Assembly (NCBI RefSeq): GCF_018069565.1 | Contig: NZ_JAGPNL010000006.1 | Location: 310,001 to 374,000, forward strand | Source: Streptomyces tagetis | Lineage (GTDB): Bacteria; Actinomycetota; Actinomycetes; Streptomycetales; Streptomycetaceae | Length of the DNA: 64,000 nt | Direction: 5' to 3' | In this document: one piece after another, positions 15,988-25,558 of the stretch | Layout: each line of letters begins with the position of its first letter | How positions within the stretch are numbered: position 1 is the first letter of the stretch | The notes under the pieces: model-generated | What the model saw: the letters and a program-made list of their open reading frames with translations, nothing else | Told to the model about the DNA's origin: nothing | Database searches by the model: none | Program-made: the position numbers and the translations under genes

Positions 15988-18204
15988 GTGACCGCCGTCA
16001 CTGACCAGGACCCCACCGACCGCGCGCGAGGCGGCCGGCCCGCCCCGGGGACGCCGGGGGAGGGGACGCCCCCGGCGCCCGCCGGGGGAGCCGGGGGCGG
16101 GGAACGGCCCGCGGGCGGCTCCGTGGCCGCCTCCGGGGGCGCCCCCACGGCCGGCTCGGGCGAGGAGCACCGCGGCGCCCGCCGCGAGGACGCCGCCGAG
16201 GCGGACGGAGCGGCTCGCGGCGGGACTCACGCCGGGACTCACGCCGGGTCTCGCGGCGAGTCTCGCGGTGGATCTCATGGCGGGTCGCGTGGGACTCACG
16301 GCGGGTCGCGCGGCGGGTCCGGCGCCGCCGGGTGGACGTCGGAGCCCGCCGGGGCGGACGAGGGCGAGGCCGAGGAGGAGGACGAGCCGGGGCACTCCCT
16401 GGCGCGCGGCGAGGACGGCGCCTGGGACGACGGGCTCATCGCACGCCGCGCCGCCGAGAGCACCGTACGGGGGGAACGATTCCCCGCCGGTGTGGAGCCG
16501 TTCCCGACCGGGACGGACCGTTACGCGGCCGGTCAGGACCGCTACGCGGCCGGAGCCGACCGCCACCCCACCGGGACGGGCCGGTCCGCCTCCGCCCCGC
16601 CGCTGATGCCCCTGGCGTACGACGGACACCTCCGCTCCCGCCTCGACGCGCTGCGCGAACTGGTCGGCCTCTCCCGCGCCCGGCTCGACGGCGGCACCCT
16701 CGCCGAGGCGGGCCGCGTCCTCGACGAGGCGTCCGCTCGGCGCAGGCTCTCCGGACAGCACACCGTCGTCGCCATCGCGGGCGCCACCGGCAGCGGCAAG
16801 TCCCAGCTCTTCAACACCCTCGCGGGCGTCACCATCTCCGAGACCGGCGTCCGCCGCCCCACCACCTCCGCGCCCATCGCGTGCAGTTGGAGCGACGGCG
16901 CGGCCGGCCTCCTGGACCGGCTCGACATCCCCGGCCGGCTCCGGCGGCGCCCCGTCCCGCACTCCGACACCGACGCGTCCCTGCGCGGGCTCGTCCTCAT
17001 CGACCTGCCCGACCACGACTCGGCGGCCGTACAGCACCGCGCCCAGGTCGACCGCGTCCTCGGCCTGGTCGACGCCGTCGTCTGGGTCGTCGACCCGGAG
17101 AAGTACGCCGACGCCGTCCTGCACGAGCGCTACCTGCGGCCGATGGCGGGCCACGCCGAGGTCACCTTCATCGTCCTCAACCAGGTCGACCGGCTGCCCG
17201 GCGACGCCGCCGAACAGGTCCTCGACGACCTGCGGCGCCTGCTCGACGAGGACGGCATCGCGCTCGGCGAGTACGACGAGCCCGGCGCGACCGTCCTCGC
17301 CCTGTCCGCGCTCACCGGCGAAGGCGTGGGGGAACTGCGCGAGGCGCTCGGCCGGTTCGTCGCCGAACGGCAGGCCCCGGCCCGCCGGATCGCCGCCGAC
17401 GTGGACGCCGCCGCCGCGCGCCTGCGGCCCGTGTACGTCACCGGGCGGCGGGCCGGGCTCAGCGAGGAGGCGCGGGACGAGTTCGCGGACCGGCTCGCGG
17501 ACGCCGTCGGCGCCACCGCGGCCGGAGAGGCCGCCGAACGCGCCTGGCTCCGCAACGCCAACCGCGCCTGCGGCACACCCTGGCTCCGGTTGTGGCGCTG
17601 GTCGCGCGACCGGCGCGGACCGGTCGCCGCGCGCTCCGTGCCGCGCGCCCCGGCGGACGAGGAGGCCACCGCGCGCCAGCGCGTCGAGCAGGCGGTGCAC
17701 ACGGTGGCCGAGCGGGCCTCGGCCGGACTGCCCGCGCCCTGGGCGCAGGCGCTGCGCGAGGCGGCCCTGCGCGGCGCCGAGGAACTGCCGCGGGCGCTGG
17801 ACGAGCTGACCGGGCGTCCCGGTCCGCCGCCGGGACGCCCGCCGCGGCCCGGGTGGTGGCCGGTGGCGGTGCTGGCGCAGGCGTCGATGACCCTGTTGCA
17901 GGTGGTGGGCGGCCTGTGGCTGCTCGGCCAGATCCTCGGCGTCCTGGCGCCGAACCTGGGCGTGCCGGTGCTGCTGATGCTGGCCGGCATCGTCGGCGGC
18001 CCGCTCATCGAGTGGAGCTGCCGCATGGCGGCCCGCGGCCCGGCCCGGCGCTACGGGCAGGAGGCGGAACGCCGCTTGCGGGAGGCCGCCGCGGGCTGCG
18101 GCCGGGCGCGGGTGCTGGACCCGCTGGCGGCGGAGCTGCTGCGGTACCGGGAGGTACGGGAGCAGTACGCGCGGGTCACGGGGGTGGGCGCGGCCATGGG
18201 GTGA
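15988..18204 (+). CDS. dynB: Membrane-anchored dynamin-like GTPase DynB
   Basis: A 738-residue protein with three parts. Residues 1-205 are disordered, with Gly/Thr/His/Arg repeats (GTHAGTHAGSRGESRGGSH) and a duplicated DRYAAG element. Residues about 208-480 are a GTPase domain with P-loop AGATGSGKSQ, RRPTTSAP, G3 IDLPDHDS and G4 NQVD. Two hydrophobic segments near residues 625-680 (VAVLAQASMTLLQVVGGLWLL and LGVPVLLMLAGIVGGPLIEW) would anchor it, as known for DynB. The GTG at 15988 has AAGGAG 8-9 nt upstream and lies 3 nt after dynA. DynB is believed to work with DynA at sporulation septa. Confidence 0.85.
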   Translation: MTAVTDQDPTDRARGGRPAPGTPGEGTPPAPAGGAGGGERPAGGSVAASGGAPTAGSGEEHRGARREDAAEADGAARGGTHAGTHAGSRGESRGGSHGGSRGTHGGSRGGSGAAGWTSEPAGADEGEAEEEDEPGHSLARGEDGAWDDGLIARRAAESTVRGERFPAGVEPFPTGTDRYAAGQDRYAAGADRHPTGTGRSASAPPLMPLAYDGHLRSRLDALRELVGLSRARLDGGTLAEAGRVLDEASARRRLSGQHTVVAIAGATGSGKSQLFNTLAGVTISETGVRRPTTSAPIACSWSDGAAGLLDRLDIPGRLRRRPVPHSDTDASLRGLVLIDLPDHDSAAVQHRAQVDRVLGLVDAVVWVVDPEKYADAVLHERYLRPMAGHAEVTFIVLNQVDRLPGDAAEQVLDDLRRLLDEDGIALGEYDEPGATVLALSALTGEGVGELREALGRFVAERQAPARRIAADVDAAAARLRPVYVTGRRAGLSEEARDEFADRLADAVGATAAGEAAERAWLRNANRACGTPWLRLWRWSRDRRGPVAARSVPRAPADEEATARQRVEQAVHTVAERASAGLPAPWAQALREAALRGAEELPRALDELTGRPGPPPGRPPRPGWWPVAVLAQASMTLLQVVGGLWLLGQILGVLAPNLGVPVLLMLAGIVGGPLIEWSCRMAARGPARRYGQEAERRLREAAAGCGRARVLDPLAAELLRYREVREQYARVTGVGAAMG
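16215..16320 (+). repeat. Imperfect short tandem repeats inside dynB
   Basis: Units close to GGGACTCACGCC and GGGTCTCGCGGC recur about eight times in 12-15-bp steps. They encode the Gly/Thr/His/Ser/Arg-rich low-complexity N-terminus and are likely to vary in length between strains. Confidence 0.7.
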
Positions 18205-18486
18205 GGCGGGCGGGCTGCGATCTGGGGGTTGTGGGCGGCGGGCGGCGGGCGGCGTGGGCGGGGGCGGTGTGCCGGGGGCGGTCCCACCCGTCCGGGTGAC
18301 GGAGTTGTCCACAGACGCCGGGTTGCCCACAGCCCCCGGCGGGCTTCCGGCGACCGGTGCAGTCTGGCTCCACGGCGATCGCACGGGACGCGGTCGCCGC
18401 GAGGGGCGGCAGCCCGGTCCGGGCCGCCGCCGTGACCGCAGCCGTGCGGGCCGGGCGCCCGTACGGAGAGGGAGGGACCACCCGCG
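18205..18486. other. Intergenic region before ssbB with two DnaA-box-like sites
   Basis: About 280 bp without a gene. It starts with a G-rich stretch. TTGTCCACA at 18305-18313 equals the preferred Streptomyces DnaA box, and TTGCCCACA at 18323-18331 differs at one base, in the same orientation with an 18-bp offset. The ssbB ribosome site GGAGAGGGAGGG ends the region. Confidence 0.6.
18305..18331 (+). promoter_or_regulatory. Pair of DnaA-box-like 9-mers
   Basis: TTGTCCACA (18305-18313) and TTGCCCACA (18323-18331) are direct repeats 18 bp apart, about 155 bp before ssbB. The first is an exact match to the known Streptomyces DnaA box consensus. A role in control of ssbB or DnaA titration is inferred. 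Confidence 0.5.
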
Positions 18487-18963
18487 ATGAACGAGACCAT
18501 GATCTGCGCCGTGGGCAACGTGGCGACGCGGCCGGTGTACCGGGAGCTGGCGAGCGGGGCGTCGGCCCGCTTCCGGCTCGCCGTCACCGCCCGCTACTGG
18601 GACCGCGAGAAGAACGGCTGGACGGACGGCCACACCAACTTCTTCACGGTGTGGGCCGGCCGCCAGCTCGCCACCAACGCCGCCGCCTCGCTGTCGGTGG
18701 GCGAACCGGTCGTCGTCCAGGGCCGGCTGAAGGTCCGCACCGACGTGCGCGACGGCCAGAACTGGACCTCCGCGGACATCGACGCGGTGGCCATCGGCCA
18801 CGATCTGGCGCGCGGCACGTCGGCCTTCCGGCGCACCAACCGGGCCGAGGCGGCGGGCCCTTCGCCCCAGCGGCCGGAGCCCGACTGGGAGACACCGGCC
18901 CCGGAGGGGGCCGCCGCCCCGGCCTCCGGCGGACCGGAACCGGAGCCCGCCGTGGTGACGTGA
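18487..18963 (+). CDS. ssbB: Single-stranded DNA-binding protein SsbB (paralog)
   Basis: A 158-residue SSB paralog. Residues 1-110 form the OB fold (MICAVGNVATRPVYRELASG, ARFRLAVTARYWDREKNGW, FFTVWAGRQLATNAA, EPVVVQGRLKVRTDVRDG). The C-terminus is Pro/Glu-rich and ends EPEPAVVT, without the acidic DDDIPF-type tip of housekeeping SsbA. It is not next to rpsF/rplI, unlike ssbA. In S. coelicolor SsbB is needed for proper chromosome segregation during sporulation, which fits its place after dynA-dynB. The ATG at 18487 has GGGAGGGA 5 nt upstream; an internal ATG at residue 5 is less likely. Confidence 0.92.
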   Translation: MNETMICAVGNVATRPVYRELASGASARFRLAVTARYWDREKNGWTDGHTNFFTVWAGRQLATNAAASLSVGEPVVVQGRLKVRTDVRDGQNWTSADIDAVAIGHDLARGTSAFRRTNRAEAAGPSPQRPEPDWETPAPEGAAAPASGGPEPEPAVVT

Positions 18964-19253
18964 CACCGGGGGAGGGACGACGGAGCGCGGCGCGCGGGCG
19001 CGGGGTCCGGGGTCCGGGCGGGGCGGGGTGGGGTGGCCGAGTCGGGGGCGGCGTCGGGTGGTTTTGTCGATAAGCCCAATTCGCCGACCGCGTCGGCGAT
19101 AACGATTGCGATTCGGATCACCGTTCGGAAGTGCATCCCGTCAGGCGTGCTCCACCACGTCCTTAGGATGCCGAACATGCCCCGTGGGGCTGCTGATTTC
19201 GCTGGTGGGACCGTTCACGCCACACCAACGGGTCCTGCTCGAAGGGGAGTTTG
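18964..19253. other. Intergenic region with promoter-like sequence before the thioester surface protein
   Basis: About 290 bp. The first part is G-rich; 19066-19135 is unusually A/T-rich and contains CGCCGACCGCGTCGGCG, a self-complementary stretch. TAGGAT at 19164-19169 resembles a housekeeping -10, with only a weak -35 upstream. The ribosome site GAAGGGGAG (19241-19249) ends it. Confidence 0.5.
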
Positions 19254-20678
19254 GTGTTTTCTACACGCTCAGTGCTGTCCCTGCCAGGCCGGGGGGCCCG
19301 TCTCGCCGCCGCGACCCTGGTGTCCGCGCTCGCCGCCGCCGGCGTGGCGGCCGGCGCGGGCACGGCCACCGCCCAGGACACGGCGGGACGGCACGCGGAG
19401 CGGGGCGACGGGGGGGCGACGGCCACCATAGGCGGCCTCAAGACCTACGGCACCGCCGTCATCCACGGGCCCGAGGGCGACCAGGAGGTCGCGGCCGGCC
19501 TGTTCGAGATGTCCGTCGAGGGCGGCGGCACGCTCCACACCTACTGCGTCGACATCGAGACCCCCACGCAGAAGGACGCCAAGTACGCGGAGACGCCCTG
19601 GAGCGGGACCTCCCTCCACGTCAACAAGGACGCCGGCCGCATCCGCTGGATTCTGCAGAACTCCTACCCCCAGGTGAACGACCTGGCCGCGCTCGCCAAG
19701 AAGGCCGGTATCAAGGGCGGTCTCACCGAGCAGGACGCGGCGGCCGGCACCCAGGTCGCCATCTGGCGCTACTCGGACCACGCCGACGTCGAGGCCGTGG
19801 AGCCCCGCGCCGAACGGCTCGCCGACTACCTGGAGAAGAACGCCCGCGACCTCGACGAGCCCGCGGCCTCCCTCACCCTGGACCCGCCCGCGGTCTCCGG
19901 CCACCCCGGTGAGCGGATCGGCCCGGTGACGGTGCACACCAACGCGGCCGGCGCGACGGTGATCCCGCCCGCGGACGCCGTCGCGAGCGAGGTGCGGGTC
20001 GTCGACAAGGACGGCAAGCCCGTCACGTCCGTCCGCGACGGCGCCCAGCTCTACTTCGAGGTGCCGGAGGACGCGGCCGACGGCACGGCGGGACTGACCG
20101 TGCAGGCGTCGACCTCCGTGCCGGTCGGCCGGGCCTTCGCCTCCGAGAGCCGCAGCCAGACCCAGATCCTGGCCGGCTCCAGCGAGTCGACCGTCTCCGC
20201 GGCGGCCACCGCCCTGTGGGCCGGCACCGGCCCGATACCCGCCCTGTCCGGCACCAAGAACTGCACGGACGGCGGCCTGGACATCACCACCGACAACAAG
20301 GGCGACGAGCCCTTCACCTTCGAAGCACTCGGCACCGAGTACGTCGTCCCGGCGGGCGGGTCGAACACGGTGACCGTCCCGCTCCCCGAGGACCGCGCCT
20401 ACGACCTCACCGTGCGCGGCCCGGCCGGTCTGGAGCAGCGCTTCAACGGCGTCCTGGACTGCGAGACCCGCACCGCCACCGCCGTCACCGGTCCCCAGAC
20501 CCTCAGCGGACCGGCCCCCGCCGTCCCGGTCGCCGACACCACCCCCGACCCCAACCTCGCCGCCACCGGCAGCTCCGACGCCACGCCCCTGATCGGCGGC
20601 ACCGCCATCGGCCTGGTCGTCATCGGCGGCGCCGTCCTCATCGCCGCCCGCCGCCGCGAGGAACGCGACCAGAGCTGA
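19254..20678 (+). CDS. Sortase-anchored thioester-domain surface protein (TQXA, LAXTG)
   Basis: A 474-residue wall protein. It has a signal peptide (1-40) and a thioester domain in which Cys98 (THYC-type context HTYCVDIET) and Gln167 (AGTQVAIWRY, the TQXA motif) would form an internal Cys-Gln thioester. Ig-like beta-rich segments follow. The sorting signal is LAATG, a hydrophobic segment (IGLVVIGGAVLIAA) and RRREERD. In Gram-positive adhesins such bonds couple covalently to host or surface amines. LAXTG is the motif of class E sortases, which in Streptomyces anchor the long chaplins. The GTG at 19254 has GAAGGGGAG upstream; the TTG just before is less likely. Its target surface is unknown. 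Confidence 0.9.
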   Translation: MFSTRSVLSLPGRGARLAAATLVSALAAAGVAAGAGTATAQDTAGRHAERGDGGATATIGGLKTYGTAVIHGPEGDQEVAAGLFEMSVEGGGTLHTYCVDIETPTQKDAKYAETPWSGTSLHVNKDAGRIRWILQNSYPQVNDLAALAKKAGIKGGLTEQDAAAGTQVAIWRYSDHADVEAVEPRAERLADYLEKNARDLDEPAASLTLDPPAVSGHPGERIGPVTVHTNAAGATVIPPADAVASEVRVVDKDGKPVTSVRDGAQLYFEVPEDAADGTAGLTVQASTSVPVGRAFASESRSQTQILAGSSESTVSAAATALWAGTGPIPALSGTKNCTDGGLDITTDNKGDEPFTFEALGTEYVVPAGGSNTVTVPLPEDRAYDLTVRGPAGLEQRFNGVLDCETRTATAVTGPQTLSGPAPAVPVADTTPDPNLAATGSSDATPLIGGTAIGLVVIGGAVLIAARRREERDQS

Positions 20679-20703
20679 CCGCGCCTCACCGACCGCCGGG
20701 ACC

Positions 20704-21657
20704 GTGAGAAACATGGACAGGACCACACGCGGAGCCCGGCGGCGCGGCCCGTCGGGCGCGGCCCTGGCCACCGCGCTCCTCGCCGCCGTCACCACGGCCG
20801 GATGCGGAGGGAGCACGCCCCCCGACCCCACGTCGCCGGCGGCTGCGGTGGAGACCGCGGCGGGAAACGCACGGGAGATCACGTCCCTCCGGTACCGGGT
20901 CGGCGCCACCCTGCCCGAGTGGGGACGTGTGACGGCCGAGGCGTCCATGACCACGGAACCCGTGGCGATGAGCATGCGGCTGAGCCCGCTCGCGCAGGGC
21001 CGGGGCGCGCCACTGGAGCTCCGGTTCGTCGACGACGTGATGTACGTCGCGGGCGGCGCGCTCGACCCCTCCGTCCTGGGCGGCAGGACATGGGCGGCGG
21101 CCGACCCGGCCCGGTGGGGCGGCAGCACCGCGGACAACACGTCGTACGGCATGCTGCCCCGGCAGATCGAGGCGAGCCCCCTCGTGCAGTCCACGTTCCT
21201 GACCGGTTCCGAGGACGTGCGCAGGCTCGGGACGGAGACCGTCGAGGGCACCCGGACCACCCATTACCGGGGCACGGTCACCATGGCCGGCCTGATCGCC
21301 GCCCGCGACGCCGCTCCGACCGGGGCGATCGGGGAGCGCCGGATCGACAGCCTGGACGCCTTCGTGGGCCTGAGCCTCGATGGCCCCCTCACCATGGACC
21401 TCTGGACCGACGCCGACGACCGCCCCCGGCGGTTCCGCCTGCGCGGCGCGACCCGCACGACCCGAGGCGGCACCCCGGACCAGCCCCTGGAACTCGTCCC
21501 CGGCGACCCCCTCGACCTGACCATCACCTTCCTCACCCTCGACCACCCCACCACCATCGACCCCCCGCCCCCTCAGGACACCGCCGACATCCCCGCCCCG
21601 ACGGCCGGCACACCAGCGGCCCGAGACCGACCCTCACCCGCCGCCCACCGACGGTGA
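20704..21657 (+). CDS. Putative lipoprotein (LppX/LprG-like)
   Basis: A 317-residue secreted protein. A signal peptide ends in a lipobox (TTAGC, Cys about residue 34), so it should be lipid-anchored outside the membrane. The following 230 residues alternate short strands (ITSLRYRVGATLPEWGRVTA, MSMRLSPLAQGR, LELRFVDDVMYVAGG, GTRTTHYRGTVTMAG), a pattern like the LppX/LprG lipid-carrier fold. The C-terminus is Pro/Thr/Ala-rich. It begins 26 bp after the thioester protein and may be co-transcribed. Start is GTG 20704 or ATG 20713; neither has a strong ribosome site. Function not assigned. Confidence 0.8.
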   Translation: MRNMDRTTRGARRRGPSGAALATALLAAVTTAGCGGSTPPDPTSPAAAVETAAGNAREITSLRYRVGATLPEWGRVTAEASMTTEPVAMSMRLSPLAQGRGAPLELRFVDDVMYVAGGALDPSVLGGRTWAAADPARWGGSTADNTSYGMLPRQIEASPLVQSTFLTGSEDVRRLGTETVEGTRTTHYRGTVTMAGLIAARDAAPTGAIGERRIDSLDAFVGLSLDGPLTMDLWTDADDRPRRFRLRGATRTTRGGTPDQPLELVPGDPLDLTITFLTLDHPTTIDPPPPQDTADIPAPTAGTPAARDRPSPAAHRR

Positions 21658-21792
21658 CGGGAGCGTCACAGGCGAGCGCAGGGAACCCCAGGTCGGAGCC
21701 CCCGCCGCGTACTCGTTTCCTCCCAGGGGTGGCGGTGCGGCAAGATGGGGTGTATCTGCCCACTGCCTGATTAAGCTGCCGGACGGTTTCTC

Positions 21793-23457
<1,665 letters not shown>

Positions 23458-23463
23458 TCGGTC

Positions 23464-23883
23464 TTGCGGCACATCTACCGCTGCCCGCTGCGCTGGGCGG
23501 ACATGGACGCCTACGGCCACGTCAACAACGTGGTCTTCCTCCGCTACCTGGAGGAGGCGCGCATCGACTTCCTGTTCCGCCCGGACAAGGACTTCCAGCA
23601 GGGGTCGGTGGTGGCCCGCCACGAGATCGACTACAAGCGGCAGCTCGTCCACCGGCACAGGCCGGTGGACATAGAGCTGTGGGTCACGCGGATAAGGGCC
23701 GCCTCCTTCACTCTCTCCTACGAGGTGAAGGACGGTGACGAGGTCTACGTCCGCGCCTCGACGGTGATCGTGCCGTTCGACTTCGCGGCACAGCGGCCCC
23801 GCCGTATCACCGCCGAGGAGCGGGAGTTCCTCCAGGAGTACACCGACCCGGCCGAGGACGAGGAGGGGGCCGTCGCGGCATGA
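23464..23883 (+). CDS. 4-hydroxybenzoyl-CoA-thioesterase-like (hotdog) protein
   Basis: A 139-residue hotdog-fold acyl-CoA thioesterase. The family motif DMDAYGHVNNVVFLRYLEEA includes the Asp near residue 15 used as catalyst in 4HBT enzymes. The strands HEIDYKRQLVHRHRPVDIEL and ASFTLSYEVKDGDEVYVRAS complete the fold. The C-terminus is acidic. The TTG at 23464 begins 6 nt after ettA and the stop overlaps the next gene (ATGA), so all three are probably one operon. Substrate chain unknown. Confidence 0.9.
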   Translation: MRHIYRCPLRWADMDAYGHVNNVVFLRYLEEARIDFLFRPDKDFQQGSVVARHEIDYKRQLVHRHRPVDIELWVTRIRAASFTLSYEVKDGDEVYVRASTVIVPFDFAAQRPRRITAEEREFLQEYTDPAEDEEGAVAA

Positions 23884-24557
23884 CGGTCCTCCAGGTGGCC
23901 GACGAGGGGGAGGCCGCGGATCTCGCGGCCTTCCTCTCCCGGCTGCTCCACTACGACCGCGGCGCCGCGGTCCGCCTCCAGGCGGCCGGCACCGCGCTCG
24001 CCGTCTTCGGCCGCCCGCCCTCCTTCGAGGTGCTGGCGATCCGCACGGCACGGCTCGCCAAGCCGTACGAGAACGGCCTCGACGTCACGCTGGACGTGAC
24101 CGTCTCCGCCGGTGAACTCCTGGAGACCGTCGACGAACCGGCCGCCACCGCGTCCGTGCCCGGCGCGGTGACCGGACCGCCGTGGGCCGGGGTGCTGCCA
24201 CCGCGCGGCGGCTGGCGGCCCGAGCCGGGGCTGCCCGGCCCCGACCGGCTGCGCGCCCTCGTCGCCGCCGGGGTCGCCGAGTTCCGCTCCCGCAGCGACG
24301 AACTGGCGCCGGAGCTGCGCACCCGGGCCGAGTTGGACCGGACCGGCCGCGAGATCTGGTCCCGGACCGTCGAGGGCACCGTCCTCCCGGTACGGGCCGT
24401 GCACGCGGCCCAGTCGCTGGGCTTCATGCGCGCCGGGCCCGGCGAGGAGGCACCGGCCCTCTTCTCCTCGGGGGCGTGGCTGCGGCTGCGTACCGCCTAC
24501 GGCTCGGTCGCCCTGCGCACGGCCGGAGCGGGCGCCCTCGGCATCAGCGTCCGCTGA
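23880..24557 (+). CDS. Conserved actinobacterial protein of unknown function
   Basis: A 225-residue soluble protein without signal peptide, membrane segment or cysteine. It contains FLSRLLHYDRGAAVRLQAAG near the N-terminus, GWRPEPGLPGPDRLRALVAA in the middle and a C-terminal part rich in Trp/Arg (GREIWSRTVEGTVLPVRAVH). I recognise no catalytic motif. Its start overlaps the thioesterase stop by 4 nt, and this ettA-thioesterase-unknown order is, as far as I recall, common in Streptomyces. A link to translation control or lipid metabolism is guesswork. Confidence 0.75.
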   Translation: MTVLQVADEGEAADLAAFLSRLLHYDRGAAVRLQAAGTALAVFGRPPSFEVLAIRTARLAKPYENGLDVTLDVTVSAGELLETVDEPAATASVPGAVTGPPWAGVLPPRGGWRPEPGLPGPDRLRALVAAGVAEFRSRSDELAPELRTRAELDRTGREIWSRTVEGTVLPVRAVHAAQSLGFMRAGPGEEAPALFSSGAWLRLRTAYGSVALRTAGAGALGISVR

Positions 24558-24635
24558 CGGACCCCCCGCCGGGCCCGAGAGGCGACGGCCGGCGCCGCAC
24601 CACCACCGCGGCCCCCGTGCCAACAGGCAGTGTCG

Positions 24636-25558
24636 TCACCCGTGTTCGCCGGTGTCCGGACGGACGGTGATGTGGTCCGGCTCCAGCTCCAGGGCGACAC
24701 GGTCGCGCATGCCCAGCGCCCGCGCGTACTCGGCGGGCAACTGGAGCCGGCCCGCCCGGTCGAGCATCGCGTACTCCCGCGCCACCAGCGTCTCGTCGCC
24801 CGTCGCCGCGTCCACCTCGCTGCGCCGCAGCACGTCCGTGGACGTGCGGCCGTCGCGGATGGCGACCGTGCGGCGGACCGCGCCGGCCACCGCCTGGTCG
24901 TGGGTGACGATGACGATCGTGGTGCCCAGGCGCTCGTTGGCGGTGCGGAAGGCGGCGAAGACCTGCTCCGCCGTACGGGAGTCGAGTTCGCCGGTCGGCT
25001 CGTCGGCGAGCAGGACCGAGGGGGCGCCCGCGAGGGCCACGGCGATGGCGACCCGCTGCTGCTGCCCGCCGGACAACTCGCGCGGCAGGCGGTCCCGGCA
25101 GTCGGCGACCTCCGGCAACTCCAGGAGTTCCAGGACCCGTTCACCGCGGGCGCGGCGGGCGCGGCGGGCGCGGCGGGCGAAGCGGCGCCGGGAGCCGGCC
25201 GGCCGCATCGGCAGGGCGACGTTCTGCGCCGCCGTCAGACAGGGCAGCAGGTTCCGCGACGTCTGCTGCCAGACGAAGCCGACCACCTCGCGCCGGTAGG
25301 CGAGCCGGTCCCGCGCGGTCATCGTGAGCAGGTCGCGCCCGGCCACCCGGGCCGCGCCGGCGGTCGGCGTGTCCAGCCCGGCGAGGATGTTCATCAGCGT
25401 GGACTTGCCGCTGCCCGAGGCGCCCACCAGGGCCATCAGCTCGCCCTCGCGCACCAGCAGGTCGAGGCCCTGGAGCGCCTGCACCTCCACGCCGTCCGCG
25501 CTGAAGACGCGGACCAGCCGGTCGCAGGTGATCAGGGCGTCGTGGCCGTAGGCGGGCC
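24636..25558 (-). pseudogene. ABC transporter ATP-binding protein with AbrB-like tail, 5' end lost
   Basis: About 305 codons of a MacB/LolD-type ATPase. It has Walker A (GASGSGKST), a Q-loop (VWQQTSRNLLP), the signature LSGGQQQRVA and Walker B (VLLADEPTGELD). After residue 230 a SpoVT/AbrB-like segment follows (EYAMLDRAGRLQLPAEYARA), an unusual fusion. The reading frame enters from the left half of a 38-bp palindrome with no ATG, GTG or TTG between the palindrome and the start of homology (ITCDRLVRVF), so its normal start appears deleted along with the permease end. It might be translated by a rare CTG overlapping the permease stop, but loss of function is more likely. An Arg/Ala tract (9-bp repeats, 25148-25180) interrupts the helical region. 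Confidence 0.7.

Noticed and set aside
14263..18966. Open frame of about 1570 codons on the minus strand over dynA, dynB and ssbB
   Set aside because: It is antisense to three well-recognised genes, has compositional bias typical of a shadow frame and no ribosome site.
25148..25180. Tandem 9-bp GGGCGCGGC repeats as a possible mobile-element trace
   Set aside because: They encode an Arg/Ala tract in the ATPase and need no transposition to explain; no inverted repeats or transposase nearby.
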